Shown one piece after another: positions 50,916 through 61,192 of a stretch of DNA of 64,000 bases. The position numbers were made by a program, and so were the translations under genes. The stretch lies in contig JAIWNI010000021.1 in assembly GCA_025331435.1 (NCBI GenBank), positions 62,001-126,000 on the forward strand. The letters run 5' to 3'. This DNA is from Choanephora cucurbitarum (taxonomy: Eukaryota > Mucoromycota > Mucoromycetes > Mucorales > Choanephoraceae). The notes beneath the pieces are model-generated. The model saw only the letters and a list, made by a program, of their open reading frames with translations. It was not told the DNA's origin and searched no databases. Positions within the stretch are counted from its first letter, which is position 1, and every line of letters begins with the position of its first letter.

Positions 50916-52203
50916 ATTTATTTATTCTATTTTTCTTGTATGTGTGCGTGAAATTATCATGATATATATATATATATATATATATATAAAGAAAAAGTAA
51001 CAAAGCAAAAAGAAAAGGTTTTTTAGTCAAGCATGTCTTTTTTTTTCACTTCTTCATGATAGAGAGAAAGGATACATAAACCTTGGATTTAAAGGGATGA
51101 CATTTATTCTTTTTCTTAAAAAGCAAACTCTTCTTAGTGTTCAAGGAAATCTGATATTAATGTCATAGTTCAACTATATAGGATTATGCGAGACGACTCT
51201 TGTGTTACAATACAGCATTGACATCTCGGATGAGAATCAACCGAGCAAGCTGAATATGAAAGGCAGCGAAATGAAAGAGATAGAGAAAGAAATAGCAATG
51301 AGTATGTTAGCTTGGACATGAACTTGTTCATAGACTGTGCAGAAGTAGCCTGTTTAGTAACTAAAAAAAACAATCTACCTGAGGAATTACTTAAAAATCG
51401 TATTCAAAATACTCGAACGGTAGTAGTTGGTACTTGTGCGTCAAACATCTTCAAAGAATATGTTTGTATTCAAACAATAAAGACGCGTACCATAAAAGCA
51501 TGTATTAAGTTCAGCAAACAATTCTGCTAGAGAATGATCAAACAGTGCAAGTACCAAGGACAAATTATAGAATGTATATATATCTAAAAACGGCTTCAGA
51601 AGGAATATATAAGCTTACATACCATCAGAGTTAGCATGAGTCTGATAACTGATAAGAAAAACACTTAAGCATTAAGTTCTTAGTAAGGTAAATGAAGCCA
51701 TAGATCCAATATATAGCAAACAGTCTAAATGATCTTGTTTGTTTTTCTCAGTATAAACAACAAGCTCAAATTATTCTTAAAGCTGTTTCTTCCTTTTATC
51801 TCATTTCTAGAGATGTTACCTAGTATAAATAACTCTAAAGAAATTGTTTGGTGCTATGTTTGAATCAGATAGATTGTTAGCTATTTAGTTTGGTATGCTA
51901 TCTGAAAATTGACGATATTTTATAGTTATTTGACCTATAACACTAGTAACAATTCATAGAATAAAAACAACATTGTATTACATAGAATCTAAAGATTACA
52001 TCTGAAACCCCTTACATAGTACAGAAGCCAGCATACTTTGGGGAAATATATAGTAGTTTGATATCAAGCAAGTCTTTTTAATGACAGCTTTATAGTGCAT
52101 GATTATGCTACTTTATCAAAGAAAGTCTGTTCAAGCGCACAGTCACGGTATCCGTCTTTATAAAAAAAAAACTATTTTTTTTGTATTTGTTTTGCAATGA
52201 GCC
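50916..52203. other. Intergenic region
   Basis: Contains an (AT)n microsatellite near 50,961-50,988 and AT-rich DNA. Short ORFs (51,170-51,530) lack domain features. The right end is the promoter of the methyltransferase gene. Confidence 0.5.
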
Positions 52204-53136
52204 ATGTCTTCACGAGAGTCAACACCTCTTTCTTTACCCGATATTGATGACATCGACGCAGACACAGCATCTGATGCTGTCTTGTTAGCTTTGCTTGAAA
52301 AAGAAGCTGATCTCGAACAACAAATCGCCTCAATCGATCTTGCCATCAGTAACCTTGAGAAACAAGTACAAAAGGACAATGAAGACAAGTCAGAACAACA
52401 CGACGAAGACGAGAAAAAGACAGAACAAGACAGTAATGCGGATGAATCAAAAGAAGTTGATGGATCAGGTAAGGCATAAGCAAAGGCAAGATACAATCAA
52501 CCAAACTTATGCAATTTTTCTTCCCAAAAAAAAACAACAGTAATTGAAGAATTTGATGCACCTGAATGGTGTATTCCAATCAAAGCCAATGTCATGACTT
52601 ATGACTGGGATTCGCTAGCCAAAGAAGTTCAGTTTGATGTAATTGTGACAGATCCACCATGGCAATTGGCTACTCATGCCCCTACGCGTGGTGTAGCTAT
52701 TGCCTATCAACAATTGCCTGATATCTGTATTGAAGAGATTCCTATACCCAAACTCTCTACGAATGGCTTCTTATTTATCTGGGTAATCAATAACAAATAC
52801 GCAAAGGCATTCGAATTGATGGAGCGATGGGGTTATTCTTATGTGGATGATATTACCTGGGTTAAACAGACAGTCAACCGACGTATGGCTAAGGGTCATG
52901 GTTATTATCTTCAGCATGCAAAGGAAACCTGTTTAGTGGGTGTCAAGGGGAAACCAAATTGTCGTCATTCAGTGGGGTCAGATGTGATTTTTTCAGAGAG
53001 ACGTGGTCAAAGTCAAAAGCCTGAAGAACTCTATGAACTAATAGAAGAACTAGTGCCTAATGGTAAATACCTAGAGATCTTTGGTAGAAAGAACAATCTA
53101 CGTGATTATTGGGTGACCATTGGTAATGAACTTTAA
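52204..53136 (+). CDS. MTA1: MT-A70 family adenine methyltransferase, MTA1-type (candidate DNA 6mA writer)
   Basis: Two exons (52204-52468, 52541-53136) give 286 residues. MT-A70 enzymes methylate adenine N6 in DNA or RNA using S-adenosylmethionine. The N-terminus (residues 20-60) is a predicted coiled coil followed by an acidic Lys/Glu/Asp linker. The catalytic domain has DPPW at 126-129, the full active motif, FIWVINNKYAKAFELMERWGY, GHGYYLQHAKETCLVGVKG and the S-adenosylmethionine-side LEIFGRKNNLRDYWVTIGNEL ending. The CCCH zinc fingers of METTL3/Ime4 are absent, and the short coiled-coil architecture fits MTA1, the ciliate and early-diverging-fungus enzyme that makes symmetric 6mA at ApT. 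An RNA substrate cannot be excluded. An out-of-frame upstream ATG at 52197 overlaps the start and could reduce translation. Confidence 0.88.
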
Positions 53137-53165
53137 TAAAGATTTTTCTGTTTCTTCTTTATTGT

Positions 53166-53489
53166 TTATATAGAAGAATACATCATACGTTGACATTGAA
53201 GACGTGTTTCGGATACTTGAGTCATGAGCCAAGTGTGTTTTTCATTGCATCTGTCAAGGTAGTTGATGACATCCATCATCGATTTAGGTCTGACTACCTG
53301 AAAACCGAATCCTTCGCCGCCTGTTAGATCGTCTAGGGTAATGTTGACTACATTGCTGGGTTCTGGTTTGGATATGTTAGGTTGGATGGGTGGATCTATT
53401 TCAATCAGATTGACTTCTGTTGGTTGTTGAAAAGAGGAGGAATGAAATATTGGTCTCCATTCATTTGCTTGAGTATTTGAGTTGAGCAT
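53166..53489 (-). CDS. Hypothetical protein, 107 residues
   Basis: Single-exon ORF converging on the methyltransferase gene, with 29 bp between the stop codons. I do not recognise it. The N-terminal half is polar with IEIDPP and PNVSKPEPS-like linkers; the C-terminal half (GFGFQVVRPKSMMDVINYLDRCNEKHTWLMTQVSETRLQCQRM) looks like two amphipathic helices, suggesting a small protein-interaction subunit. The ATG is preceded by an A-rich, CT/CA-repeat region typical of a promoter. Real coding is supported by its balanced composition and tight fit to the neighbour, not by homology. Confidence 0.6.
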   Translation of the reverse strand: MLNSNTQANEWRPIFHSSSFQQPTEVNLIEIDPPIQPNISKPEPSNVVNITLDDLTGGEGFGFQVVRPKSMMDVINYLDRCNEKHTWLMTQVSETRLQCQRMMYSSI

Positions 53490-54255
53490 CTTTCTTTTTT
53501 CTTTTTCTTATTATTCGCACACACACACTCACAAATAGACACACACACGCACTAACTCTCTACACAGTAAAGAAGACAAAAAAGCGAAATATGAGAGAGA
53601 GTGATAAAAAGTAAAGTCGCTGAATTTGAATTTAAAGACGTGGAAAAAAAAATTCTTGGGATTGCTATCTATGGTTTATTCTACAGATGTTAGAGTAGAG
53701 TATGAAGATGGATAAGGACATGTTGTTGATTAGCATGACATTGAGCCGATGAATCTTTTCGTTGATGAGGAACTGCATGCTATTGAAACAATAAGTTCTC
53801 GTACTCAATTCTTAATAAACCTCCAGAAAGACATGTTATACTTCCGGTTGCGGATGAAAGAAACTATCATCGCAGGGAAGTTTAACTGATAGACATCAAC
53901 GTCTGCAGTCTCATCCACACTTTGTTCTCGAGTTGTATCAGCATGAATGAGCGAGAGAGTTTCCAATGGTTAATATGTGTTCCACTTATATTCAGAAGAA
54001 CGCAATGACGCTACAATGCTGGTAGTCAACATGATAATTATTGATGAAGGAAACGAAGATTCGCTCCTAGGTTGTACAAGATGAAAATGCTAAGAATTTT
54101 ATTGGATAATCACTTAGCGACACCTAAATAAATGCACACGAACACAACTTTATTACTGAATTAGTTCACAAAACCAACGATTTCACTTTCTGAAATGACT
54201 GTAAGAGAGAGTGATAGAAAGATAGAAAGCACCTAAAAGAAGCAGGACTTTTGAT
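53490..54255. other. Intergenic region
   Basis: Begins with CA-rich repeats (about 53,517-53,570) upstream of the hypothetical gene. The remainder has no recognisable feature. Confidence 0.45.
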
Positions 54256-54525
54256 TTAATGAATAGGTGGTGGTGATTGATGAGGACTTGTGAATGAATG
54301 TGAATGAGTGATTGGCTGATGATAGAGTAAGAGAGCCATAGGATGATCCAAGCTTTGGGTTGAACGACTCGCTTGCTGTAATGCCAGCAGATCGTCTGGA
54401 GTTTTCAACATGACAAACTGATGCGTATAGTTCTCTCGTCCCAATACTTTCTTTACACAAAAGATTAGCACCGACAATACAATAAAACACAAGAGAACAA
54501 TCAATGCAATTCCAAGTGAATTCAT
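54256..54525 (-). CDS. Small single-pass membrane protein, hypothetical
   Basis: An 89-residue ORF. Residues 3-24 (SLGIALIVLLCFIVLSVLIFCV) form one strong transmembrane helix, followed by positive charges (KK, GR) that would face the cytosol. The rest is polar and His/Ser/Pro-rich, ending SPPPIH. I do not recognise a family. The short polar N-terminus and early helix resemble small tail- or signal-anchored ER or mitochondrial proteins. It lies head-to-tail with the next small membrane protein gene. Confidence 0.5.
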   Translation of the reverse strand: MNSLGIALIVLLCFIVLSVLIFCVKKVLGRENYTHQFVMLKTPDDLLALQQASRSTQSLDHPMALLLYHQPITHSHSFTSPHQSPPPIH

Positions 54526-54641
54526 ACAAAAGCAATAGTAGCAGCAAGAAAAGAAAAAGAGACAAAGAAACCGTCTTTGTTGTTTATTGAAGGCTCCTTT
54601 TAATTATGGAAAGGAGAAAAGAGGAGGAGGAGGGGTATTCT

Positions 54642-55188
54642 TTAGAGATAAAGACCAGCTGCATTGGCTGCAAAAATAGCACCAAATCCAAGCAAAAGTG
54701 AAGCTATCATGGCTGTTTGAAGTTGTTGAGTCACAGGTGTCTTTTTATCTTGACTAAGAAGAATAAAGGGTAAGCAAAAGATACATGCATACAATTAGAG
54801 CATATTTACATAATGAAACTGCCTGCTGTAAATACACCTGCTGAAAGAGTGACAAGTGCCACTACAGGATAAACTGATGTAGGAATAGTGGCACTGATGG
54901 GTGTACCTGTTGTCCAATCGTCCTATATATAGTCGAGTTATTCTCCTTTCTTTCCCCCATTTCGTCCATAGCGTCTTACAAGAGCAGTCATCTTTTGTGG
55001 TATAAAGCAAAATTAGAAAAAAGATAAAACAATAAAAAGAGGGAAACGCGATAATTGTTGCCAAGGAGTGATTGGCTCTTCTTTCTTTACAGCCAAACCT
55101 GCAATTTTGGCGTTTCCTGAAAAATATTGACTGAATTTCAAAACGAATGGCCAAAGTGATCCAAAATACTTCTTTGTTCAATCGACAT
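54642..55188 (-). CDS. Small multi-exon membrane protein, hypothetical
   Basis: A model of five exons (55188-55170, 55116-55031, 54991-54980, 54922-54810, 54753-54642) gives 113 residues with every phase matching. The middle exon would be a 12-nt microexon encoding MTAL. The protein starts MSIEQRRNAKIAGLAVKKEE, followed by PWQQLSR, a hydrophobic segment with TSVYPVVALVTLSAGVFTAGSFI, then QDKKTPVTQQLQTAM and a last hydrophobic helix IASLLLGFGAIFAANAAGLYL. Two or three membrane helices are likely, with a short Lys-rich soluble start; this resembles small mitochondrial or ER membrane proteins but I cannot name the family. Exons 4 and 5 are well supported; the first three are inferred. Confidence 0.55.
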
Positions 55189-55739
55189 TTTTGTATCTTT
55201 TTTTTTCTAAATATCTACACACGGAGGCTACCATAGACCAAGAAGCAACGCTAATAAGCGAATAATGCAGTGCTAAATATGAAATATTCCTGCCTGTTGA
55301 GCATGACTTTGATGGAGAATTTATGTAATGTCAGTATCAGCACTAATAGTAACAACATTGAAAACAGTGCTGGCAGTCAGGCAGACAAAATCTCTTTTCA
55401 TCCAAATAACGGGCATTAGTTTGTATACGCTGCTCCTTAAAAATAGCTAGAATAAAAATGCGTCACATAAAGAAAAATAGTTCGCTTTCGAAGTTGAAGT
55501 AAGCAAAGGAAAGCCAACCAGACTAAAATGTATACAATAGCGTAAAGATGAATATTGGCCACTCATACTATAGAGCTTCTGAACTCCAATGTGTGAAATC
55601 GTGCTAGCCCACATCCACTCATTTATATCAGTTTGTGTTGATACAGTTGGCATTGCAACGAGCTTCATTTACTTTCTCTTTTCTTCGCTCACTATATAGA
55701 TGGGTTGAGTTACATAGCGCTCGCACTTTTTCTGTACTT

Positions 55740-56770
55740 AGCCTCACCATCTCTTCCAATGCCTTCTTCCTGTCCCTAATTTTGGCACATTATGAATGAT
55801 ACCCCTTCACCTGAAGCAGCATTAGCCTTCATCTAATCCATTGTCTCTAAATTTGCATTTCGCCATATCTCTCCTTGCCTAAGCTAAGAGGTAATAATTG
55901 CTGATAGGTATTCTGGAGGATTAAATGTTCTCGATCTTATTCTTCAGCAGTTTGTTTTTTCTGTAAATGGATAAACCCTTTGCTTTTTAATAGATCCGAA
56001 TCCTGATCAGTTCCAAAAAGCCGGTGCTCTTGCTTTTCTTTTCTTTTCGCTTGCTCGACCTCAAACAAAGGGCACCATAGCTTTTATCATTGTTTTTTTT
56101 ACACGGCTGACTTTATTCCTATATATCTATTCATTTGTGCTCTCTGTCACTTGAATGCTCTTATGTGCGACTTTGACAGACACTCCCTCTTTTAACAATT
56201 CTCGCATTTCATACAAGAATTCTGTTGCTTCAGCCGTGCATAAACCAGTGTTGTAAAAAAGCTACTTTGTCTATCTTCTAGCGTTTAACTCTCGTCACAA
56301 TCCAAAAACTACTTGGAGCATTCTGTTGCTTGATTTACCAGCTCAAGACCCTTTCCTCTTTTTGCTGTTTCTGTGGTAGTGTTTAGGGAATCTATCATTT
56401 GTCTTTCCGTTGTCCCTCACAGATGTATATTTTGGGTCGAATATCTGTGGTCTAACTCAAATTTCAACCAGCTTTATGAAACAATTACCTCGTTTGACTT
56501 CTGCTCTGTTCTAGTTCTGCTTTCACTCTCTCCTAGGTCTGAAAATCGCGCTGACTCTACGTTATTCCAAGAGGTTCTCTTGTCTGTTCTCTCTCCGTCT
56601 TCCAAATTTCCATGCTGCAAGTTGATGTTGTCATGTCAAAGACATCTTTGCAGACGATTAGTCAATAATTCTGCTTTTCTTTTTCTGGTGACCTATTTAT
56701 CTCTGAATATTCTTGACTTACCTAGCCAACTGTTGAGCACCGCTTCTTTGTATACATGCAACAAATAAAA
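55740..56770 (+). mobile_element. Second LINE remnant (ORF2 C-terminal region)
   Basis: Plus-strand fragments in different frames read like the region after the reverse transcriptase of fungal LINEs. A frame near 55,790-55,960 contains FWHIMNDTPSPEAALAFI and, after stops, RYSGGLNVLDLILQQ, matching the usual GGL.VLDP..QQ.ALQ.RW motif. Later pieces (about 56,000-56,760) are Phe/Leu/Ser-rich and broken by stops. The 131-residue ORF at 56,373-56,768 is part of this relic rather than a gene. Ends not determined. Confidence 0.45.
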
Positions 56771-56835
56771 CTCCATTAAAATATAAATATATTTTCTTTT
56801 TGTTTTTTATTTTTTATTTTGAACACGCATTAATA

Positions 56836-57150
56836 ATGACTGACAACAATGCATTGGTTGTACGCGAACCATGGTATCGACACCCTACTTTGATATGGGC
56901 ATTAAAATCAACAGCTATCAATTTCATTTTACCTTTTTTTAACGGTGTTATGCTTGGTTTTGGTGAAATCTTGGCCAATGAACTAGTGTTTAAATATGGC
57001 TGGTTTGGTTATCATTCTCGAACACAACTTGGCTTGTTTGGTGCTCATGTGCCTGCTACCTGTACAAGTGAATACAAAAAGACGATTGAAGGGCAGATTC
57101 GAAAGGAACAGCAGAAGGAACAACAAAGAGAACTCTTGCTAGTTGATTAA
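56836..57150 (+). CDS. MIM1: Mitochondrial outer membrane import factor Mim1 (Tom13)
   Basis: An intronless gene of 104 residues. Mim1, with Mim2, inserts alpha-helical proteins into the mitochondrial outer membrane and helps assemble the TOM complex. The diagnostic core is the single transmembrane segment STAINFILPFFNGVMLGFGE (about residues 25-44), with the glycine-containing G-x-x-x-G-x-G face, followed by ILANELVFKYGWFG. The soluble C-terminus is rich in Lys, Glu and Gln. The start ATG follows an AT-rich leader; an earlier in-frame ATG would only add a Phe-rich stretch. The next gene starts 104 bp downstream on the same strand. Confidence 0.87.
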   Translation: MTDNNALVVREPWYRHPTLIWALKSTAINFILPFFNGVMLGFGEILANELVFKYGWFGYHSRTQLGLFGAHVPATCTSEYKKTIEGQIRKEQQKEQQRELLLVD

Positions 57151-57254
57151 AATAAAAAGAAGCCTATGATTCTTGTGTTGCTTTTTAAATAAGCGCAAAA
57201 AATTCTTTTTTTTTTCTTCTCTCCCTCTTTTTTCTTAAATAACTTGATTGAACA

Positions 57255-59174
57255 ATGTCTTATGGCTGGAATAGAGACCCTAATGGTAAATTAAGGCAGA
57301 TGAATACAGGGATGTCATCACTTTAACCAATAGTTACTAGTGCCTTCACAACAGTCAGCAGCAGATCTTGCTAATTCCTTCTTGAATTCAGTTGGTCAAG
57401 AACTTCAAGGTTCTAATGAAGCACCTTATGGTATGGAAGCACCACCACCAGGTAAGCTAAACCAAGCAAGCCCGTACTCTGTTATAAGCTTATTCTCTCT
57501 TATGCTATTTGAATAGGTCGATACAATGAAGACGCCTATAATGACTATAGTAGAAACGACAGCAACAGAGATAGACGCCATAGTCGAGATCGCTATCATG
57601 ATAGGTCGCGTGAGACCAGACGTAGACGATCAAGAGAAAGACGCGAACGTTCACCTCGTCACAGAAGTAGTCGAGGCGATGATCGAGATTACCGTCGACG
57701 CAGAAGAAGTCCCAGTCCCCGTCGTTCCAGCAGAAGACGCAGTCCAAGCTCACACCGTCGTCGTGATGACGAAAACATCATTCCTTTAAGCAAGAGAGAA
57801 AGAAAACTTCATAATTGGGATATGGCACCTGCTGGTATGGAGGGTATGACAGCTGAACAAGTCAAATCGACCGGTCTCTTCCCTTTACCTGGTCAAGTCG
57901 TAGGTACCCGCACACCTCAATCCTTTCAACCTCCTCCAGTCAACGGAAGCCATCCTACCACTCTTTATCACTACAACGACCATGCTACCATGCACGATGG
58001 CTCCCGCGTCCGTATCACTCAGGGTGCTGCTGGTCCCGTAGCCTTGAATGCCACACTGGCCAGACAAGCCAAGCGCTTGTATGTTGGTCAAATTCCATTT
58101 GGTATTGATGAAAAGGGCATGGCTGATTTCTTTAATGCAACTATGGAACAACTCAAGCTGGCTGACACAACACCTGTCATTGCTGTTCAGATAAACCACG
58201 ATAAGAACTATGCCTTTGTTGAATTTGAAACACCTGAACAGGCTACAATGGCCATGGCTGTTGATGGTATCATGTTCCAAGGTCAACAACTCAAGATACG
58301 CCGACCTAAAGATTATCAACCCCCTGTGGATGGTGACTATGGTGAGCACCCACCTCAGTTACCTGGACTTGTCTCTACTAATGTACCTGACACACCTAAC
58401 AAGATTTTCATTGGTGGTCTTCCTGTTTATCTGAATGACGATCAAGTAGTTGAACTGCTCAAGTCATTTGGTGAATTACGTGCTTTCAACTTGGTTAAGG
58501 ATCCATTGACTGGTGCCAATAAGGGCTTTGCCTTTTGTGAATACGCTGATCCCAGCCGAACTGATTTGGCCTGTCAAGGTCTCAACAACATGGAATTAGG
58601 TGATCGTAAGCTGGTTGTTCAACGTGCTAGTGTGGGTGCTAAGCATGGTGCTCTTCCTACCGAATATGCTACAGGTCAAGTGCCTTTGACAGTAGCTGAT
58701 TACTTGCCTATATCCAGTGCTAAGGAAGAAGAAGCTACACGCGTACTACAGTTGATGAATATGGTGACACCTGATGAATTAGAGGATGATGAAGAATACC
58801 AAGGTAAAAGAGAAAAGAAAGAGAGCAGTGGTAGTAGTATAATGAGGGTTTTTTGTATTGATATCTATTTCATTTGTAAGATATTTGGGAAGATATTGCT
58901 GAAGAATGTTCCAAGTTTGGTACTATTGTTGATATGAAGATCCCAAGACCTAGCAAAGATGGCCCTGTACCTGGTTGTGGTCTGGTAAGATTAAGGGACA
59001 GAGTGATAGAATGTAACTGTATACTGACTTGGTTTATAATAGATTTTTGTAAGATACGAAACAAAAGAAATGACATTAGAAGCATTAAGAGCACTTGCTG
59101 GTCGTAAATTTGCTGATCGAACTGTGATTACCACATTTGTTGACGAAGAGAATTATTTGACTGATAACTTTTAA
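57255..59174 (+). CDS. U2AF2: Splicing factor U2AF large subunit (U2AF65)
   Basis: Five exons (57255-57285, 57359-57451, 57517-58803, 58881-58984, 59043-59174) give 548 residues. U2AF65 binds the polypyrimidine tract and recruits U2 snRNP to the branch point. In order: an RS-type N-terminus (about residues 45-125, with RRRRSRERRERSPRHRSSR-like repeats), the SF1/U2AF35-contact linker ending NWDMAPAGMEGMTAEQ, RRM1 (about 228-315; KRLYVGQIP and NYAFVEF), RRM2 (about 337-415; KIFIGGLP and KGFAFCEY), and the C-terminal UHM (about 465-548; DIWEDIAEECSKFG and IFVRYE). CAGCAGCAG at exon 2 start offers tandem acceptors 3 bp apart. The last two introns lie within the UHM region. Confidence 0.95.
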
Positions 59175-59455
59175 TACAGCACATACACACACACACATAT
59201 ATATATATATGTATAAGCTTATTATGACTACTATTGTTATTGCTCAGTGTTTTGATTATCATTATTATATATATATATCTTCTTTTTTTTTATAACAGCC
59301 TTTGATTTGCTTGTGTATAAATCATAATAAGTAACTGAAATGGTAAACTAGATCCTTGAATGACAATATATTACTAATCATGCAAGTGAGATCTCTTACT
59401 GATAGGATAAAGTAAATACGGGTCGCAACATATACACCTTTTCCGGAAATAGATC
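59175..59455. repeat. CA/TA microsatellite and 3' flank of U2AF2
   Basis: Alternating CA then TA dinucleotides at 59,181-59,213 and a second TA run near 59,268-59,277, just after the U2AF2 stop codon. The rest up to the transposon end has no feature. Confidence 0.7.
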
Positions 59456-59928
59456 CACTATGAATAAAATTTCAGTGAATTTTCCGTGAAAACTCTGTTA
59501 ACATTCACGGAAAAAAATTTCAGTGACTACAGCGTTTTTTCACGGTTTTCACTGAAATTTTTCACTGAAAATTCATTGTTCTTTTCACCACAATTCACGG
59601 TTTTCACTGAAAAAGAAAAGCAGGCGTTAGGCTAGCTTGGGTTCTTATTATTGGCTCATATCCTGTTATTATTATTGGATCATAATATGCTCATATTGTA
59701 CGCTTATGCTTTAGCTTCCATTGCATGCTATATATATCTGAACTGATGTATCAATTCATAATGTAGTTTTCAGTAAGACCACTTTTATTCACAGAAAAAG
59801 ATAAAATGGCAAAAGCAAAATGTGAGATTTTGAGATATAGCGTTAGAGACACTAAAGAAAACAATCTCAAATTCTGTTGTATATTAGCAAAACGTCAAGA
59901 AAGATAAGTCTATTTTACTTACAGTGTC

Positions 59929-60190
59929 TCTTTCTGCCTCGCTTAGAATTGCTTGAAGAAGAGGGATCATCCTAACAATAAAAGATTGTAGTTTAGATAG
60001 TATTCTATACATATCGAATTTCAAGATGCATTACATTTTGACTCTTGGATGGGCCGGCCTGTCCCTCATCTTCAGCTTCATCACTGCTCTCATCACTTTC
60101 ATCGCTTTCGCCACTCTCTTCATCAGTTGCATCTTTCTCTACTGAAACAGGCATGGCATTCCTCTTACCTTGTTAGTGGCAAAGTGGATA
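59929..60190 (-). pseudogene. Acidic, spliced C-terminal coding remnant inside the transposon
   Basis: On the minus strand a frame encodes an acidic Ser/Glu/Asp stretch (EESGESDESDESSDEAEDEG, about 60,055-60,140) followed by QAGPSKSQN, then a splice-like break (an intron of about 55 bp) and DDPSSSSNSKRGRKRHCK with a stop near 59,920. This looks like the nuclear, acidic-then-basic tail of a larger protein, but its upstream part on the minus strand (60,190-60,330) is interrupted. It might be the end of a transposase or of a captured host gene. Confidence 0.35.
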
Positions 60191-60414
60191 CGTCTTGCTA
60201 CGAAAGAAGTCCTTCACCTTCTTCCGGCCGAAACAACCAAGAGAATAATCAATACATTGTGCCAAATCTCTAGGATATGTGGAATAGCAACCTAGCGTGA
60301 TATTGATGAAGAAGAGATAGCTGATTTAGACAAGTTGATAGACCAACGGCATACCTTTCTTTTGCATCACTTGAAGCCCGAGTCTTTACGGTAAACCAAC
60401 ATTACCTTTCCCAT

Positions 60415-61192
60415 TTGATTGAACTCTTGAAGGCTATGAAATTGCAGCAAATAAATTGCAAGACATTAGAAAGAAGAATACAAATGCTAAAACACTCAGT
60501 AAATGCCAAATTAGACGTTTACAAAGATGCGGAAAATACAATTGTCAGTCAGGCATATCTTAGCTATGCAAAAAGAGACAAGATTGACTACAACAAAAAT
60601 ATGCTAGTAATCAAAGACGTTGATAAGTACTTTAACAAACCTTCACAGCTAACTGATTTTGAGTAATAATATTTAAGATGCCACCTATCAGACTTGGTTG
60701 GTATTGCCGCGTACGATTTAGACAACAACACAATGCTTGCAAAGTCGATCGAAATGGCAACAACAAGAAATTTTGATTGTAGTATTAGAAGCGATACCAG
60801 AAAAAAAACATCTTTCTCGCTCTCCCTTAGTTCAGCCAAGAAACCGATTAAAATCAGCAAATGACAATATACTGCTTATGGTCAAGTCAGACATACCTGA
60901 ACAAAAACGTTTCGCGTTGATTCATGCCTATCAAAAACTACAAGTCTCTGAAGCAGGCATACCTTTTTGCAATGGAAGTAATGTCGCCAACAACCACCCG
61001 TGCTCAAGCAACGCCTGGCTAGAAGTGGTACCACTGGAAAACCTTCTAGTACCGGTTGCAATGCTCGAATCTTCTTGGTTAAGAACACCTCTCAATCAAA
61101 GAATACATTTCTTTTGGCCTGAAATGACCAGAACTGTTTGTCCCATAGAGCAATATGACTTTTCGTTTGATTTTGAATTCAACATAATATGA
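60415..61192 (+). CDS. Unidentified ORFs inside the CACTATG element
   Basis: Two plus-strand ORFs lie here: 60,415-60,666 (83 residues, helical and Lys-rich, with KTLERRIQMLKHSVNAKLDVYKD) and 60,737-61,192 (151 residues, containing PEQKRFALIHAYQKL, a Cys/Asn-rich AGIPFCNGSNVANNHPC segment and ENLLVPVAMLESSWL). A third frame between 60,690 and 60,860 is also open (DLVGIAAYDLDNNTMLAKS), suggesting spliced exons of one gene. No DDE/D motif, zinc finger or other domain is recognised. They could be parts of a transposon protein or captured host sequence. Confidence 0.3.

Noticed and set aside
54795..55181. 128-residue uninterrupted minus-strand ORF
   Set aside because: Its Cys/Ser/Tyr-rich translation is a wrong-frame reading across introns; the spliced five-exon model gives a coherent membrane protein.
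56373..56768. 131-residue ORF as a gene
   Set aside because: Low-complexity Ser/Leu/Phe composition and it lies inside the LINE remnant with stops in neighbouring frames.
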